Of a stretch of DNA of 64,000 bases, positions 8,993 to 18,848 are shown in pieces. Every line of letters starts with the position of its first letter. The stretch's first letter is position 1. The stretch covers positions 270,053-334,052 of the forward strand of contig NZ_JALJCJ010000001.1 in assembly GCF_022899935.1 (NCBI RefSeq), written 5' to 3'. Position numbers and translations under genes: made by a program. The notes beneath the pieces are model-generated. The model saw only the letters and a list, made by a program, of their open reading frames with translations, made no database searches and had not been told where the DNA came from. Source of the stretch: Shinella curvata (GTDB lineage: Bacteria > Pseudomonadota > Alphaproteobacteria > Rhizobiales > Rhizobiaceae).

Positions 8993-10849
8993 ATGGCCGA
9001 GGACAGCAAAGCGGGTGAACGCGATGCGGCCACAGACAAGCCCGGTTTTCAGGCTTTCGATCCGGCCGTCATCGAACCCTACATCGTCAAGGATCCCGAA
9101 GCGCTGACGGTCAATATCGCGCGCACCGTGGAACAGCTCGGCAAGGCCGCTTCCGCCTGGCTCGCCCCGCGCGAAAGCGGCGAGAAGGTCGACACCGTCG
9201 CCGAGCCGATGGTCGACATGGTCAAGACCCTTTCCAAGGTCTCCGAATACTGGCTGGCCGATCCGCGCCGCACGCTCGAAGCCCAGACCATGCTGCTCGG
9301 CAGCTATTTCAACATCTGGTCGCGCACGCTGAACAAGCTCGGCGGACAGGAGGTCGACAACGCGCCCGATCCGCACGCCAAGGACAAGCGCTTCGCCGAT
9401 GAGGACTGGGTGAAGAACCCCTTCTTCGATTTCCTGCGCCAGGCCTATTTTGTAACGTCCGACTGGGCCGAAAAGCTCGTCGCTGACGCCGACGGGCTCG
9501 ACGAGCACACCCGCCACAAGGCCGGCTTCTATGTGAAGCAAATCGCCAGCGCGATCTCCCCGACCAACTTCGTCACGACGAACCCGCAGCTCTACCGCGA
9601 GACGGTCGCCTCAAACGGTGCCAATCTCGTGCGCGGCATGAAGATGCTGGCGGAGGACATTGCCGCCGGCAAGGGCGACCTGAAGCTGCGCCAGACGGAC
9701 ACCAGCAAGTTCGCCATCGGCGAGAACATGGCACTGACACCCGGCAAGGTGCTGGCCCAGAGCGATGTCTGCCAGGTCCTCCAGTATGACGCGACGACGG
9801 AAAAGGTGCTCAAGCGCCCGCTCCTCATCTGCCCGCCCTGGATCAACAAGTTCTACATCCTCGATCTCAACCCGGCGAAGTCCTTCATCAAATGGGCAGT
9901 CGACCAGGGCCACACGGTCTTCGTCATCTCCTGGGTGAACCCGGATGAACGCCATGCCGACAAGGACTGGGAATCCTATGCCCGCGAGGGCATCGGTTTC
10001 GCGCTCGACACGATCAAGCAGGCGACGGGCGAGGAAGAGGTCAACGCTATCGGCTATTGCGTCGGCGGCACGCTGCTCGCCGCCACGCTCGCCTTGCACG
10101 GCCAGGAGGGCGACAAGCGCATCCGCACCGCGACACTCTTCACCACGCAGGTCGATTTTACCCATGCCGGCGACCTAAAAGTCTTTGCCGACGAGGACCA
10201 GATCGACGTTATCGAGCGCGGCATGAAGGCGACCGGCTATCTCGACGGCTCTAAGATGGCGACCGCCTTCAACATGCTGCGCGCCTCCGAGCTGATCTGG
10301 CCCTATTTCGTCAACAACTACCTGAAGGGCCAGGACCCGATGCCCTTCGACCTGCTCTACTGGAATTCAGATTCAACGCGAATGCCCGCCGCCAACCATT
10401 CGTTTTATCTAAGAAATTGTTATCTGAAGAACACACTCACAAAGGGTGAAATGAAGCTCGCTGGCAAGACCCTGTCGCTGAAGGATGTAAAAATCCCGAT
10501 CTACAATCTTGCCACCAAGGAAGACCATATCGCACCGGCGAAATCGGTCTTCGTCGGCAGCAAGTTCTTCGGCGGCAAGGTCACCTATGTCATGGCCGGA
10601 TCCGGCCATATCGCCGGCGTCGTCAATCCGCCGGACAAGAAGAAGTACCAGTACTGGACCGGCGGCCCGGTAAAGGGCGAGTTCGAGGACTGGGCGGCGA
10701 AGGCGATGGAAACCGCCGGCTCCTGGTGGCCGAACTGGCATGAATGGATCAAGGCCGAGGACGACCGAATGGTGCCCGCCCGCAAGACTGGCGGCACGAT
10801 GAACTCCATCGAGGAAGCCCCCGGCTCCTATGTGCGCGTGCGTGCCTGA
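8993..10849 (+). CDS. phaC: Class I poly(3-hydroxyalkanoate) synthase
   Basis: Polymerises (R)-3-hydroxyacyl-CoA into polyhydroxyalkanoate storage granules. The 618-residue length fits class I synthases. The modified lipase box GYCVGG supplies the nucleophile Cys356. The other triad candidates are Asp in TKEDHIAP and His in GSGHIAGVVNPP. The PHA-synthase N-terminal domain precedes the alpha/beta-hydrolase fold. The start ATG has a strong GGGAGGA site. sfsA begins 6 nt after the stop, so the genes are likely co-transcribed. No phaA/phaB are nearby, which is common in rhizobia. Confidence 0.97.
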   Translation: MAEDSKAGERDAATDKPGFQAFDPAVIEPYIVKDPEALTVNIARTVEQLGKAASAWLAPRESGEKVDTVAEPMVDMVKTLSKVSEYWLADPRRTLEAQTMLLGSYFNIWSRTLNKLGGQEVDNAPDPHAKDKRFADEDWVKNPFFDFLRQAYFVTSDWAEKLVADADGLDEHTRHKAGFYVKQIASAISPTNFVTTNPQLYRETVASNGANLVRGMKMLAEDIAAGKGDLKLRQTDTSKFAIGENMALTPGKVLAQSDVCQVLQYDATTEKVLKRPLLICPPWINKFYILDLNPAKSFIKWAVDQGHTVFVISWVNPDERHADKDWESYAREGIGFALDTIKQATGEEEVNAIGYCVGGTLLAATLALHGQEGDKRIRTATLFTTQVDFTHAGDLKVFADEDQIDVIERGMKATGYLDGSKMATAFNMLRASELIWPYFVNNYLKGQDPMPFDLLYWNSDSTRMPAANHSFYLRNCYLKNTLTKGEMKLAGKTLSLKDVKIPIYNLATKEDHIAPAKSVFVGSKFFGGKVTYVMAGSGHIAGVVNPPDKKKYQYWTGGPVKGEFEDWAAKAMETAGSWWPNWHEWIKAEDDRMVPARKTGGTMNSIEEAPGSYVRVRA

Positions 10850-10855
10850 CGCCAG

Positions 10856-11575
10856 ATGATCTTCGATCCGCCGCTGCTCTCCGGCACCCTCGTGCAGCGC
10901 TACAAGCGCTTCCTGTTCGACGCCATTCTCGACGACGGCTCGACGATCACGGGCTCCTGCCCCAATACCGGCTCGATGCGCGGCCTGACCGCGCCGGGCT
11001 CGCGCATCTGGATGTCGGAAAGCGACAGCCCGACGCGCAAGCACCGCCACCGCCTGGAACTGGTCGAGGCGGACGATACCGTCGTCGGCATCAACACCGG
11101 CCTGCCGAACCGGCTGGCGGAGGAAGCGATCCTCGCCGGCCTCGTTGCCGATCTTGGAACCTACCCCGTGATCGAGCGCGAGAAGAAATACGGCCGCAAT
11201 TCCCGCATCGATATCCTGCTCTCCGGCGACACGCGCCTACCCGCCTATGTCGAGGTCAAGAACGTGCATTTCCGCCGCACGCCAGATCTCGCCGAATTTC
11301 CCGATACGGTGACGGAACGCGGCGCAAAACACCTGGAAGAGCTGGGCGACATGGCCGAAGCCGGTTTTCGCGCCGTCATGCTCTATCTGATCCAGCGCGA
11401 GGATTGCGATCGATTCCGCATCTGCGCCGACCTCGACCCGACCTATGCGAAGGGCTTTCAGCGCGCGATGGCACGCGGCGTTGAAGCCTATGCGGTGAAA
11501 TGTGCCGTTACTTCGAAGCAAATCCGCCCCGTGGCCGCGATCGCCATGGACGAACCCGGTGCCGCTGTTTTATGA
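10856..11575 (+). CDS. sfsA: SfsA family DNA/RNA-binding protein
   Basis: A 239-residue member of the SfsA (sugar fermentation stimulation) family. Conserved blocks are visible: SCPNTGSM near residue 38, [17 protein letters not shown], the nuclease-fold-like VEVKNVHF near 127, [15 protein letters not shown], and [11 protein letters not shown]. The family has a restriction-endonuclease-like fold and binds nucleic acid, but its physiological role is poorly settled. It sits between phaC and map in what looks like one transcription unit. Confidence 0.93.
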   Translation: MIFDPPLLSGTLVQRYKRFLFDAILDDGSTITGSCPNTGSMRGLTAPGSRIWMSESDSPTRKHRHRLELVEADDTVVGINTGLPNRLAEEAILAGLVADLGTYPVIEREKKYGRNSRIDILLSGDTRLPAYVEVKNVHFRRTPDLAEFPDTVTERGAKHLEELGDMAEAGFRAVMLYLIQREDCDRFRICADLDPTYAKGFQRAMARGVEAYAVKCAVTSKQIRPVAAIAMDEPGAAVL

Positions 11576-11605
11576 CGGTCAGGAAAGACTAGCGAAAGTT
11601 CGACC

Positions 11606-12433
11606 ATGGTGACCTATATCGACGCGACCTCCGCGCCGCTGAAGAACACGGGCGTGATCCGCCTCTATGACGCCGAGGCCTTTGACGGCATGCGCAAGGC
11701 CTGCCAGCTCACGGCGCGTTGCCTCGACGAGCTCTACCCGCTGGTCAAACCGGGCGTCGCGACCGACGTCATCGACCGCTTCGTCTTCGAATTCGGCATG
11801 GATCACGGCGCTCTGCCCGCGACGCTGAATTACCGCGGCTACACCAAGTCGAGCTGCACCTCGATCAACCACGTCGTCTGTCACGGCATCCCGAATGACA
11901 AGCCGCTGCGCGACGGCGATGTCGTCAATATTGACGTCACCTTCATCGTCGATGGCTGGCACGGCGATTCGAGCCGCATGTATCCCGTGGGCGAGGTCAA
12001 GCGCGCCGCCGAGCGCCTGCTCGAAGTCACCCATGAATGCCTGATGCGCGGCATCGCCGCGGTCCGCCCCGGTGCACGCACCGGCGCCATCGGCGAGGCC
12101 ATCCAGACCTATGCGGAGGCCGAACGCTGCTCGGTGGTGCGCGATTTCTGCGGCCACGGCGTCGGCCGGCTGTTCCACGATGCGCCGAACATCCTGCATT
12201 ACGGCCGCGCCAACGAAGGCCCGGAAATGAAGGAAGGCATGATCTTCACGATCGAGCCGATGATCAATCTCGGCCGCCCGCATGTGAAGGTGCTGTCCGA
12301 CGGCTGGACCGCCGTCACGCGCGACCGATCGCTTTCGGCGCAATACGAGCACACGGTTGGTGTGACGGCCGATGGCTGCGAGATCTTCACCCTGTCGCCC
12401 GGCGGCCTCGACCGCCCCGGCCTGTCATCCTAG
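11606..12433 (+). CDS. map: Type I methionine aminopeptidase
   Basis: Removes the N-terminal methionine from nascent proteins. The 275-residue protein shows the metal-ligand layout of type I enzymes: [19 protein letters not shown] (two Asp ligands near residues 110-121), [13 protein letters not shown] (His near 184), FTIEPMI (Glu near 217) and a final Glu in QYEHTV. There is no N-terminal zinc-finger extension. It starts 30 bp after sfsA; radC follows with a 7-nt gap. Confidence 0.96.
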   Translation: MVTYIDATSAPLKNTGVIRLYDAEAFDGMRKACQLTARCLDELYPLVKPGVATDVIDRFVFEFGMDHGALPATLNYRGYTKSSCTSINHVVCHGIPNDKPLRDGDVVNIDVTFIVDGWHGDSSRMYPVGEVKRAAERLLEVTHECLMRGIAAVRPGARTGAIGEAIQTYAEAERCSVVRDFCGHGVGRLFHDAPNILHYGRANEGPEMKEGMIFTIEPMINLGRPHVKVLSDGWTAVTRDRSLSAQYEHTVGVTADGCEIFTLSPGGLDRPGLSS

Positions 12434-12440
12434 GCCGCCC

Positions 12441-13271
12441 ATGACGGGATCGCGCGGCCGCCCGGACAAATCCTCCTCTGCGAGCGCGGAGGACGCCGCG
12501 CCGCTCGCCGACGATCTCTTTGACGAGGCCGACGAGCGCGGCCACTTCTTCGAGCGCCCTGCCCGCACGTCCTCGGCAAAGGCCGTTCCGCCCCCGGAAG
12601 ACAAACACTATCACGGCCACCGCGACCGCCTGCGTACCCGCTTTCGCGATGCCGGCGACACCGCGCTCGCAGACTATGAAATCCTCGAACTCCTGCTCTT
12701 TCGCCTCATTCCCCGCCGCGACACTAAGCCGGTGGCAAAGGCTCTGCTGGACCGTTTCGGCACGCTCTCCAGCGTCTTCGGCGCAACGCCGGAGCTCCTG
12801 CAGGAGGTGAAAGGCATCGGCGAGGCCGTCGCGCTCGACCTGAAGCTCATCTCCGCCGTCGCCCAGCGCACGCTGAAAAGCGAGATCCGCAACAAGACGG
12901 TGCTCGCCTCTTGGTCGTCGGTCATCCAGTATTGCCACGCCGCGATGGCGCATGAGCCGCGCGAACAGTTCCGCATCCTCTTTCTCGACAAGCGCAACAC
13001 CCTGATTGCTGACGAGGTGCAGGGCCGCGGCACGGTCGACCACACGCCGGTCTATCCGCGCGAGGTGGTGCGCCGCGCGCTGGAACTCTCCTCCACCGCC
13101 ATCATCCTCGTGCACAATCACCCGTCCGGTGATCCCACCCCGTCGCGGGCGGACATAGACATGACGAAGACGATCGTGGAAACAGCCCGCCCGCTTGGTA
13201 TTACGGTGCATGATCACATCATCATCGGTAAGGACGGCCATGCCAGCCTCAAGGGCTTGAGACTTATGTAG
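12441..13271 (+). CDS. radC: RadC / JAB-domain DNA repair-like protein
   Basis: A 276-residue RadC-family protein. It has a low-complexity N-terminus of about 50 residues, a helix-hairpin-helix-like region ([10 protein letters not shown] to [11 protein letters not shown]) and a C-terminal JAB/MPN metalloprotease-like domain with [14 protein letters not shown], the JAMM metal-binding signature. The name reflects an old DNA-repair assignment; true activity is unsettled. I chose the ATG at 12441, 7 nt after the map stop; the frame is open further upstream but would overlap map. Confidence 0.92.
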   Translation: MTGSRGRPDKSSSASAEDAAPLADDLFDEADERGHFFERPARTSSAKAVPPPEDKHYHGHRDRLRTRFRDAGDTALADYEILELLLFRLIPRRDTKPVAKALLDRFGTLSSVFGATPELLQEVKGIGEAVALDLKLISAVAQRTLKSEIRNKTVLASWSSVIQYCHAAMAHEPREQFRILFLDKRNTLIADEVQGRGTVDHTPVYPREVVRRALELSSTAIILVHNHPSGDPTPSRADIDMTKTIVETARPLGITVHDHIIIGKDGHASLKGLRLM

Positions 13272-13279
13272 GTTTCCCA

Positions 13280-13307
13280 AATCGGATGACCGATCCTTCA
13301 TCCGATT
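13280..13307 (+). terminator. Stem-loop after radC
   Basis: A perfect 9-bp inverted repeat AATCGGATG/CATCCGATT with a 10-nt loop begins 9 bp after the radC stop. It has no T-run, so it may be a weak terminator or transcript-stabilising hairpin. Confidence 0.5.
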
Positions 13308-13408
13308 GAAACGGTTTGCTGCCACATTCGGTTGACGAAACTTGCCCGGCGAAGACAATTGCTGCAACGCAATACGATTCTTCCCGCACAGGACTGGGGC
13401 CATCTCAC

Positions 13409-14815
13409 ATGCAGGAATATGATCTCGTCGTCGTGGGCAGCGGCCCCGCAGGCCGTCGCGGCGCCATCCAGGCGGCCAAGCTCGGACGCAAGGTTCTCGT
13501 GGTGGAGCAGGGAAAACGCGTCGGCGGCGTCTCGGTCCATACCGGCACCATTCCGTCGAAGACGCTGCGCGAAACCGCACTTAACCTTTCCGGCTGGCGC
13601 GAGCGCGGCTTCTACGGCCGCGCCTACCGCGTGAAGCAGGAAATCAGCGCCGATGACCTGCGTCGCCGCCTGCTCATCACGCTCGATCATGAAGTGGAAG
13701 TGCTGGAGCACCAGTTCGCCCGCAACCGTGTGCAGCACATCCGCGGCAAGGCGAAGTTCATTACTCCCGATACGATGGAAATCCTCAAGGACGATGGCGA
13801 GGCCGTCCATGTGCAGGCGAAAAGCATCATGCTGGCCGTCGGCACCAAGCCCTACCGCCCGGACAACATTCCGTTCGATGGCGTCAGCGTTCTCGACAGC
13901 GACGAGTTGCTCGACATCAAGGAGCTGCCGCGCTCCATGGCTGTCATCGGCGCCGGCGTCATCGGCATCGAATATGCCACGATCTTTTCGGCACTCGATA
14001 CGCAGGTCACGGTCATCGACCCCAAGGCGACCATTCTCGATTTCATCGACAGGGAGATCATCGAGGAGTTCATCCACGATCTGCGCGACCGCAACATGAA
14101 GCTGATCCTCGATCAGAAGGCCGAGAAGGTGGAAAAGTTCGAAAACGGCAAATGCGAGATCACGCTGGACAATGGCCGCCATGTCACCTGCGACATGGTG
14201 CTCTATGCCGCCGGCCGTGTTGGCGCGACCGACAGCCTGAATCTTGCCGCCGCCGGCCTCACCGCCGATGCGCGCGGCCGCCTCAGCGTCAATCCGGAAA
14301 CCTTCCAGACGGAAGTGCCGCATATCTATGCCGCCGGCGACGTCGTCGGCTTCCCGGCACTTGCCTCCACCTCGATGGAACAGGGCCGCATCGCCGCCCG
14401 CGTTGCGGTCGGCGCCATTGCCAAGGAACCGCCGAAATATTTCCCCTACGGCATTTATGCCGTGCCGGAAATTTCCACCTGCGGCCTCACCGAAGAAGAG
14501 GTGAAAGAGCGCGGCATTCCCTATGAATGCGGCATGGCCCGTTTCCGGGAGACGTCGCGCGGCCACATCATGGGCCTCAATTCCGGTCTGCTGAAGATGA
14601 TCTTCTCGCTGAAGACCCGCCGCCTGCTCGGCGTGCACATCGTCGGCGAAGGCGCGACCGAACTCGTCCATATCGGCCAGGCCGTGCTGAACCTGAAGGG
14701 CACCGTTGAATATTTCGTCGAAAACACCTTCAACTATCCGACACTCGCCGAAGCCTACAAGATCGCCGGACTCGATGCCTGGAACCGCATGGGCGACCTA
14801 TCGCAGACGGGCTGA
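13409..14815 (+). CDS. sthA: Soluble (Si-specific) NAD(P)+ transhydrogenase
   Basis: A 468-residue flavoprotein of the pyridine-nucleotide disulfide oxidoreductase fold that exchanges reducing equivalents between NADPH and NAD+. The FAD motif VVVGSGPAGRRGA is near residue 7. The region that holds the redox-active CxxxxC in relatives reads VSVHTGTIPSKTLRE, with no cysteines; this is the hallmark of SthA versus dihydrolipoamide dehydrogenase. A second nucleotide motif (VIGAGVIGIEYA) is near residue 176. The start at 13409 matches the family N-terminus, and GGGG lies about 10 nt upstream. Confidence 0.94.
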   Translation: MQEYDLVVVGSGPAGRRGAIQAAKLGRKVLVVEQGKRVGGVSVHTGTIPSKTLRETALNLSGWRERGFYGRAYRVKQEISADDLRRRLLITLDHEVEVLEHQFARNRVQHIRGKAKFITPDTMEILKDDGEAVHVQAKSIMLAVGTKPYRPDNIPFDGVSVLDSDELLDIKELPRSMAVIGAGVIGIEYATIFSALDTQVTVIDPKATILDFIDREIIEEFIHDLRDRNMKLILDQKAEKVEKFENGKCEITLDNGRHVTCDMVLYAAGRVGATDSLNLAAAGLTADARGRLSVNPETFQTEVPHIYAAGDVVGFPALASTSMEQGRIAARVAVGAIAKEPPKYFPYGIYAVPEISTCGLTEEEVKERGIPYECGMARFRETSRGHIMGLNSGLLKMIFSLKTRRLLGVHIVGEGATELVHIGQAVLNLKGTVEYFVENTFNYPTLAEAYKIAGLDAWNRMGDLSQTG

Positions 14816-14838
14816 GCCGCCCGTCGAAGGAGCCGCGC

Positions 14839-15642
14839 ATGAAAATCCTGTCGCTGAATGTCTGGGGCGGCATGCTGCACGCGCCGCTTCTCGATTATCT
14901 CGCCGCGGCCGATGTAGACGTCTACTGCCTGCAGGAAGTGCCGCGCGCCGTTGGTGCGCGGTCGGATTGGCTGACCTACCGCGATGGCGCGGTCGAGCTT
15001 CAGCAGCGCTCCAATCTCTTTCGCGAGATTGCTGAAGCTGTGCCCGGTCACGATGGGTTTTTCGCCCCGACCGCCCGTGGCCAACTGATGGATGGCGATC
15101 GCCCCTGCCATCAGGAATTCGGCCTCGCAACCTTCATCCGGCAGGACACCGCCATCATCGGCCAGGCGCTGGATTTCGTGCACGGCACGTTCTCTCCGCA
15201 TGGTTTCGGCGCCCATCCGCGCTCCCGAAACGCCCATGTCTCCCGCCTCTACGATTACAAGGCGGACCGCGCGCTGACGGTCGCACAGTTCCACGGTCTG
15301 CGCGAGCTGGATGGCAAAGGCGACACGCTGACGCGAGAAAATCAGGCAAAAGCCCTTGCCTCGCTCATCGGCCGCATGCACCGCGACGGTGAAGGCCTCG
15401 TCCTCTGTGGCGATTTCAATGTGCTGCCCGACAGCGCCACTTTTACGACGCTTGGTCGTCTCGGGCTGACCGACCTCGTCACCACGCGCGGCTTCACGGA
15501 CACGCGGACCTCGCTCTATACGAAGCCCGGGCGGTATGCCGATTACATGCTGGTGAACGACGCCCTGAGCGTCGAGACATTCAGCGTCGTCGAGACACCG
15601 GAGATTTCCGACCACCGGCCGCTGATTCTGACCACCGGATAA
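14839..15642 (+). CDS. Endonuclease/exonuclease/phosphatase-family hydrolase
   Basis: A 267-residue EEP-superfamily enzyme. The diagnostic pieces are LSLNVWGG at the start, YCLQEV (metal-binding Glu near 35), LCGDFNVLPDS (Asp/Asn pair near 193) and the terminal SDHRPL (catalytic Asp-His). The superfamily includes nucleases, phosphatases and sphingomyelinases; I cannot choose a substrate. GGAG lies shortly upstream of the start, 23 bp after sthA, so it is probably in the sthA transcript. Confidence 0.85.
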   Translation: MKILSLNVWGGMLHAPLLDYLAAADVDVYCLQEVPRAVGARSDWLTYRDGAVELQQRSNLFREIAEAVPGHDGFFAPTARGQLMDGDRPCHQEFGLATFIRQDTAIIGQALDFVHGTFSPHGFGAHPRSRNAHVSRLYDYKADRALTVAQFHGLRELDGKGDTLTRENQAKALASLIGRMHRDGEGLVLCGDFNVLPDSATFTTLGRLGLTDLVTTRGFTDTRTSLYTKPGRYADYMLVNDALSVETFSVVETPEISDHRPLILTTG

Positions 15643-15649
15643 ACAGTCT

Positions 15650-16273
15650 TCAACCGGCCTTCGGCCGCGTCATGGCAAAGACCTCTGCTCCACCATCGGC
15701 ATAATCCATATAGCCCATGCGCCCGAGCGGGCGCGCCACCGCCATGTCGATCATGCCGTCACGAAGAATTTCCGGGCTGATGTGAACGCCGACCACCTGG
15801 CCGAACACGACCCAATTGTCGGATTCGCGCCCGTCGATATCCACCGGCCGCAGGATCTGCGTGGCCTGGCATTCCAGCACCGCATAGGCCTCGCCGACAT
15901 AGGGCGCATCGACAAGCCGCCCCGTCACCGGCGTCAGCCCGGCAAGTTCGAATTCATCGACGCCGTGCGGCACGGCGATCGAGCTTGCATTCATCCGTTC
16001 GGCGAGATGGCGGCTGGCCAGCGAGCAGGTGAAGACACCCGTTTCCTCGATATTCGTCACGCTGTCCTTGTGGCCGCTGGAGGAAAACATCACCAGCTTG
16101 GGCGTATCGCTCACCGCGTTGAAGAACGAATAGGGCGAGAGATTGCGCCGACCGTCCACGGCCTTGGTGCCGATCCAGCCAATCGGCCGTGGCGCGACGA
16201 TGGCCTTGAAGGGATCGTGCTTCAGGCCATGCGCGTTTGCCGCCGTCTCGTAGAACAGCGCGTCAGGCGTCAT
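15650..16273 (-). CDS. Flavin reductase-like domain protein
   Basis: A 207-residue FMN-binding split-barrel protein. It has the characteristic [13 protein letters not shown] near residue 22, [22 protein letters not shown] (flavin contact) and [14 protein letters not shown]. Members reduce flavin with NAD(P)H or act as FMN-dependent oxidoreductases. Its ATG lies inside the end of the nitroreductase gene (11-bp overlap), which implies translational coupling, so the two flavoproteins are likely made together. The exact reaction is unknown. Confidence 0.85.
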   Translation of the reverse strand: MTPDALFYETAANAHGLKHDPFKAIVAPRPIGWIGTKAVDGRRNLSPYSFFNAVSDTPKLVMFSSSGHKDSVTNIEETGVFTCSLASRHLAERMNASSIAVPHGVDEFELAGLTPVTGRLVDAPYVGEAYAVLECQATQILRPVDIDGRESDNWVVFGQVVGVHISPEILRDGMIDMAVARPLGRMGYMDYADGGAEVFAMTRPKAG

Positions 16274-16847
16274 CGCCGACCCATGTGACGATCTCGGAAA
16301 GCTCCGGACGCGGACGTTCGGTCGGCGGCACGGTGGGCGTGCCGATATGGATGAAGCCCGCGACCTTCTCGCCCTCGTTGACGCCGAGGATCGGATAGGC
16401 GCGGCTGTCGAAGGCATACCATTCCGTCAGCCAGTTCGACGCGAAACCATGCGCATTGGCGGCCATGACGAGGTTCAGGCAGACGGCGCCGGCCGACATG
16501 ACCTGCTCCCATTCCGGGATCTTGAAATGCGGTGCCGCCTTGCTCACGACGGCGACGACGACGGGGGCCCGCGTCAGCCGCGTGTTCTCCACCTTCACCA
16601 TTTCCTCGGAAAGATCCGGCTTGTCGCCCATCGCGATCTTGGCCAGTTCCTCGCTGATGCGGCGGCGCTCCTCGCCGCGATAGACGATGAAGCGCCAGGG
16701 CGCGAGCTTGCCGTGATCGGGCACGCGCGAGGCGAGCGTCAGCATCTCCTCCACCTCGCCTTTGGAGGGGCCGGGCTCGCTCATCTGGAAGGCAGGAATG
16801 GACCGGCGGGTCGAAAGATAATCGATCAGCTTGATTTCGGTTTTCAT
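16263..16847 (-). CDS. Nitroreductase family protein
   Basis: A 194-residue FMN-dependent nitroreductase-fold protein. Family markers include the N-terminal STRRSIPAF segment, [17 protein letters not shown] (flavin-binding, near residue 38-55) and [15 protein letters not shown] near 130. The C-terminal [17 protein letters not shown] is typical of the NfnB/RutE-like short group. The physiological substrate is not known. It is the upstream gene of a two-gene unit with the flavin reductase-like gene. Confidence 0.9.
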   Translation of the reverse strand: MKTEIKLIDYLSTRRSIPAFQMSEPGPSKGEVEEMLTLASRVPDHGKLAPWRFIVYRGEERRRISEELAKIAMGDKPDLSEEMVKVENTRLTRAPVVVAVVSKAAPHFKIPEWEQVMSAGAVCLNLVMAANAHGFASNWLTEWYAFDSRAYPILGVNEGEKVAGFIHIGTPTVPPTERPRPELSEIVTWVGDDA

Positions 16848-16946
16848 CGGGGAGGAGTTCCAATATCGTGCCGGCGGGCCGGCCTTGAAAATGCCATTAG
16901 ACGCGTCTTCAAGTGGAGCCTTACAGTCAGGAAGTCAACCACATCC

Positions 16947-17942
16947 ATGCGCATGCCTTTCCATCCCGTCGTCGCCGTGGGCCTTACCGTCGCGAGCCTT
17001 GTCGCGTCGCTCGTTCCCGTGCATGCGCAGGATTCGGTCGAGAGCTTTTCGCAGATCACCACGCCGCCGGTGAAGGGTGGCAAGCTCACTTCCTTCAACC
17101 CGATCATCACGGGTGAAGCCACCCCGACGAACCTGCGCGACATCACCTGCGAGGCGCTGCTGACCAAGGATGGCAGCCCCATGCAGCATGGCCTGACCTG
17201 GCGCGTCTTCTCGCCCATCCCCGGCGCCGACGGCAAGCTGCCGCTGCTCGCAACCTCCGAGGGCGGCACGGCAGGGTTCCAGCTCGTGCCCGGCGAATAT
17301 TTCGTCAATGTTGCCTTCGGCCGCGCCGGCGCCACCAAGAAGCTTGTCGTGCCCGATACCGGCGAAGTCGACAAGCAGGTCATGGTGCTCGATGCCGGCG
17401 GCATCATGCTGAATGCCGTTTCAGGCTCCGATGTGCGCATTCCGCCGAAGGAACTGAGCTTTGCCGTCTACGCCGCCGAAGTGCGCGAAGATGGCGAACG
17501 CAACCTCGTGGTCGATGACGTCAAACCGAACTCCGTGGTCCGCCTCAATGCCGGCACCTATCATGTCGTTTCAGACTACGGCACGGTCAATGCCGTCATT
17601 CGTGCCGATATCCAGGTGGAAGCCGGAAAACTGACGCGCGCCACCATCCAGCACCGCGCCGCGAAACTCACGCTGAAGCTCGTCTCGGAAGGCGGCGGTG
17701 AAGCCATCGCCGATACCGCCTGGTCGATCCTGACATCGTCAGGCGATACCGTTTCCGAAAGCGTCGGCGCCTTCCCGACTGTCGTGCTCGCCGAAGGCAG
17801 CTACATCGCGGTCGCCCGGAACAAGAACAAGATCTACCAGCGCGATTTCACCGTGCAGGCCGGCGTCAACACGGATGTCGAGGTGCTGCTCGACGAGAAG
17901 GCGAACGACCAGAAGGCCGCCGCCGAGGATGTCGTGGATTAA
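16947..17942 (+). CDS. Exported protein of unknown function
   Basis: A 331-residue protein with a clear Sec signal peptide: a short N-terminus with histidine, a hydrophobic core VAVGLTVASLVASLV, and a likely cleavage after VHA-Q near residue 27. The mature part is beta-rich and repetitive in style, with several segments ending in GEYFVNV, GTYHVVS and GSYIAV, each reminiscent of carboxypeptidase-regulatory or PEGA-like beta-sandwich units. I do not recognise a named family. I chose the ATG at 16947 because it gives the best signal peptide; a second ATG 6 nt later is equally possible. It converges on the acyltransferase gene with a 4-bp stop overlap. Confidence 0.75.
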   Translation: MRMPFHPVVAVGLTVASLVASLVPVHAQDSVESFSQITTPPVKGGKLTSFNPIITGEATPTNLRDITCEALLTKDGSPMQHGLTWRVFSPIPGADGKLPLLATSEGGTAGFQLVPGEYFVNVAFGRAGATKKLVVPDTGEVDKQVMVLDAGGIMLNAVSGSDVRIPPKELSFAVYAAEVREDGERNLVVDDVKPNSVVRLNAGTYHVVSDYGTVNAVIRADIQVEAGKLTRATIQHRAAKLTLKLVSEGGGEAIADTAWSILTSSGDTVSESVGAFPTVVLAEGSYIAVARNKNKIYQRDFTVQAGVNTDVEVLLDEKANDQKAAAEDVVD

Positions 17943-18775
17943 CCTGCCCGGCGCAGGAAGGGTTTCGGCCGAGGTGCCATAGCGAACACTGCATCATAGA
18001 GCCGCGCCGTCAGCGTCTTGCGATCCCCCGAATCGAGCTCCGCCCAAGACAGCACGCCGCCGATGCGCGCGCCGATCGTCGAGCCCGAGAGCCGGCGGAA
18101 TTCGCGGATGAGCAACGACAGGCGCAGCGTCAGCGAAACCTTGCTGGCGAGATGGAAGAGCCGACCGTTCTGCCCTTCGAAATAGACTGGAATGACATTG
18201 GCCTGTGCGGCCTGGATGAGCTTTGCCGGAAACATCTTCCACGGCAGGTCTTCCGCCCGCCCGAAAACCTTCTTTGCCGTCGCCACACCGCCCGCCGGAA
18301 ACACGATGACCGTCGTGCCCTCCTTCAGGAGCCGCACCGCTTCCGCCCGCGTCTTCATATTGAGCGCCAGCGCTTCCTTCGTCTCCTCGAAGGACACCGG
18401 CAGCGCATAGGGCTGCATTTCCGGCACTTTCAAGAGATCGTTATGGATCATGACCTTGAACGGTCGCCCGAGCTGTTCGGCCAGCGCCAGAACCGCAATA
18501 CCGTCGCCGATACCGAACGGATGGTTCGCCACGATGACAACGGGCCCCTCCGGCAGGTTCGCCGGCGGCCAGGCGCCCTGCACGCTGAGCCGCACATTGA
18601 TGAGGTCGAGCATGTCGCCGAAGACGCGCGCGCTGGTGCCGACGATGGAATGGCGCCACGTGTCATAGAGCCGGGCATAGCGGTTACGCCCGGCCAGACC
18701 TTCCATGGAGCGGATGAACCATCGTTTGAGGCGCGGATCGTTCTCGTTGGCGTAGGACAGTTCTTTGAACCGCAC
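17939..18775 (-). CDS. PlsC-like 1-acyl-glycerol-phosphate/lysophospholipid acyltransferase
   Basis: A 278-residue acyltransferase. The catalytic NHxxxxD box is NHPFGIGD near residue 84, and VIVFPAGGVATA near 165 fits the glycerophosphate-binding block. The family transfers acyl chains to lysophosphatidate or related lyso-lipids, including ornithine-lipid synthesis in rhizobia, at the inner membrane. The proposed start is a GTG at 18775 with GGGGAA just upstream. An ATG at 18820 also exists, but it would place the start inside the thrS terminator hairpin. The gene follows thrS on the same strand. Confidence 0.8.
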   Translation of the reverse strand: MRFKELSYANENDPRLKRWFIRSMEGLAGRNRYARLYDTWRHSIVGTSARVFGDMLDLINVRLSVQGAWPPANLPEGPVVIVANHPFGIGDGIAVLALAEQLGRPFKVMIHNDLLKVPEMQPYALPVSFEETKEALALNMKTRAEAVRLLKEGTTVIVFPAGGVATAKKVFGRAEDLPWKMFPAKLIQAAQANVIPVYFEGQNGRLFHLASKVSLTLRLSLLIREFRRLSGSTIGARIGGVLSWAELDSGDRKTLTARLYDAVFAMAPRPKPFLRRAG

Positions 18776-18784
18776 GGTATTCCC

Positions 18785-18820
18785 CAAAAAAATGATCCCG
18801 CACGGATAGCACGGGATCAT
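18785..18820 (-). terminator. Rho-independent terminator of thrS
   Basis: On the minus strand a perfect 9-bp stem ATGATCCCG/CGGGATCAT with an 11-nt loop is followed at once by seven T. It starts 29 bp after the thrS stop and ends about 10 bp before the acyltransferase start, so the T-run abuts that gene's ribosome-binding site. Confidence 0.9.
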
Positions 18821-18848
18821 GAACCTTTTCAGACAGGCGTTGTCGCCA

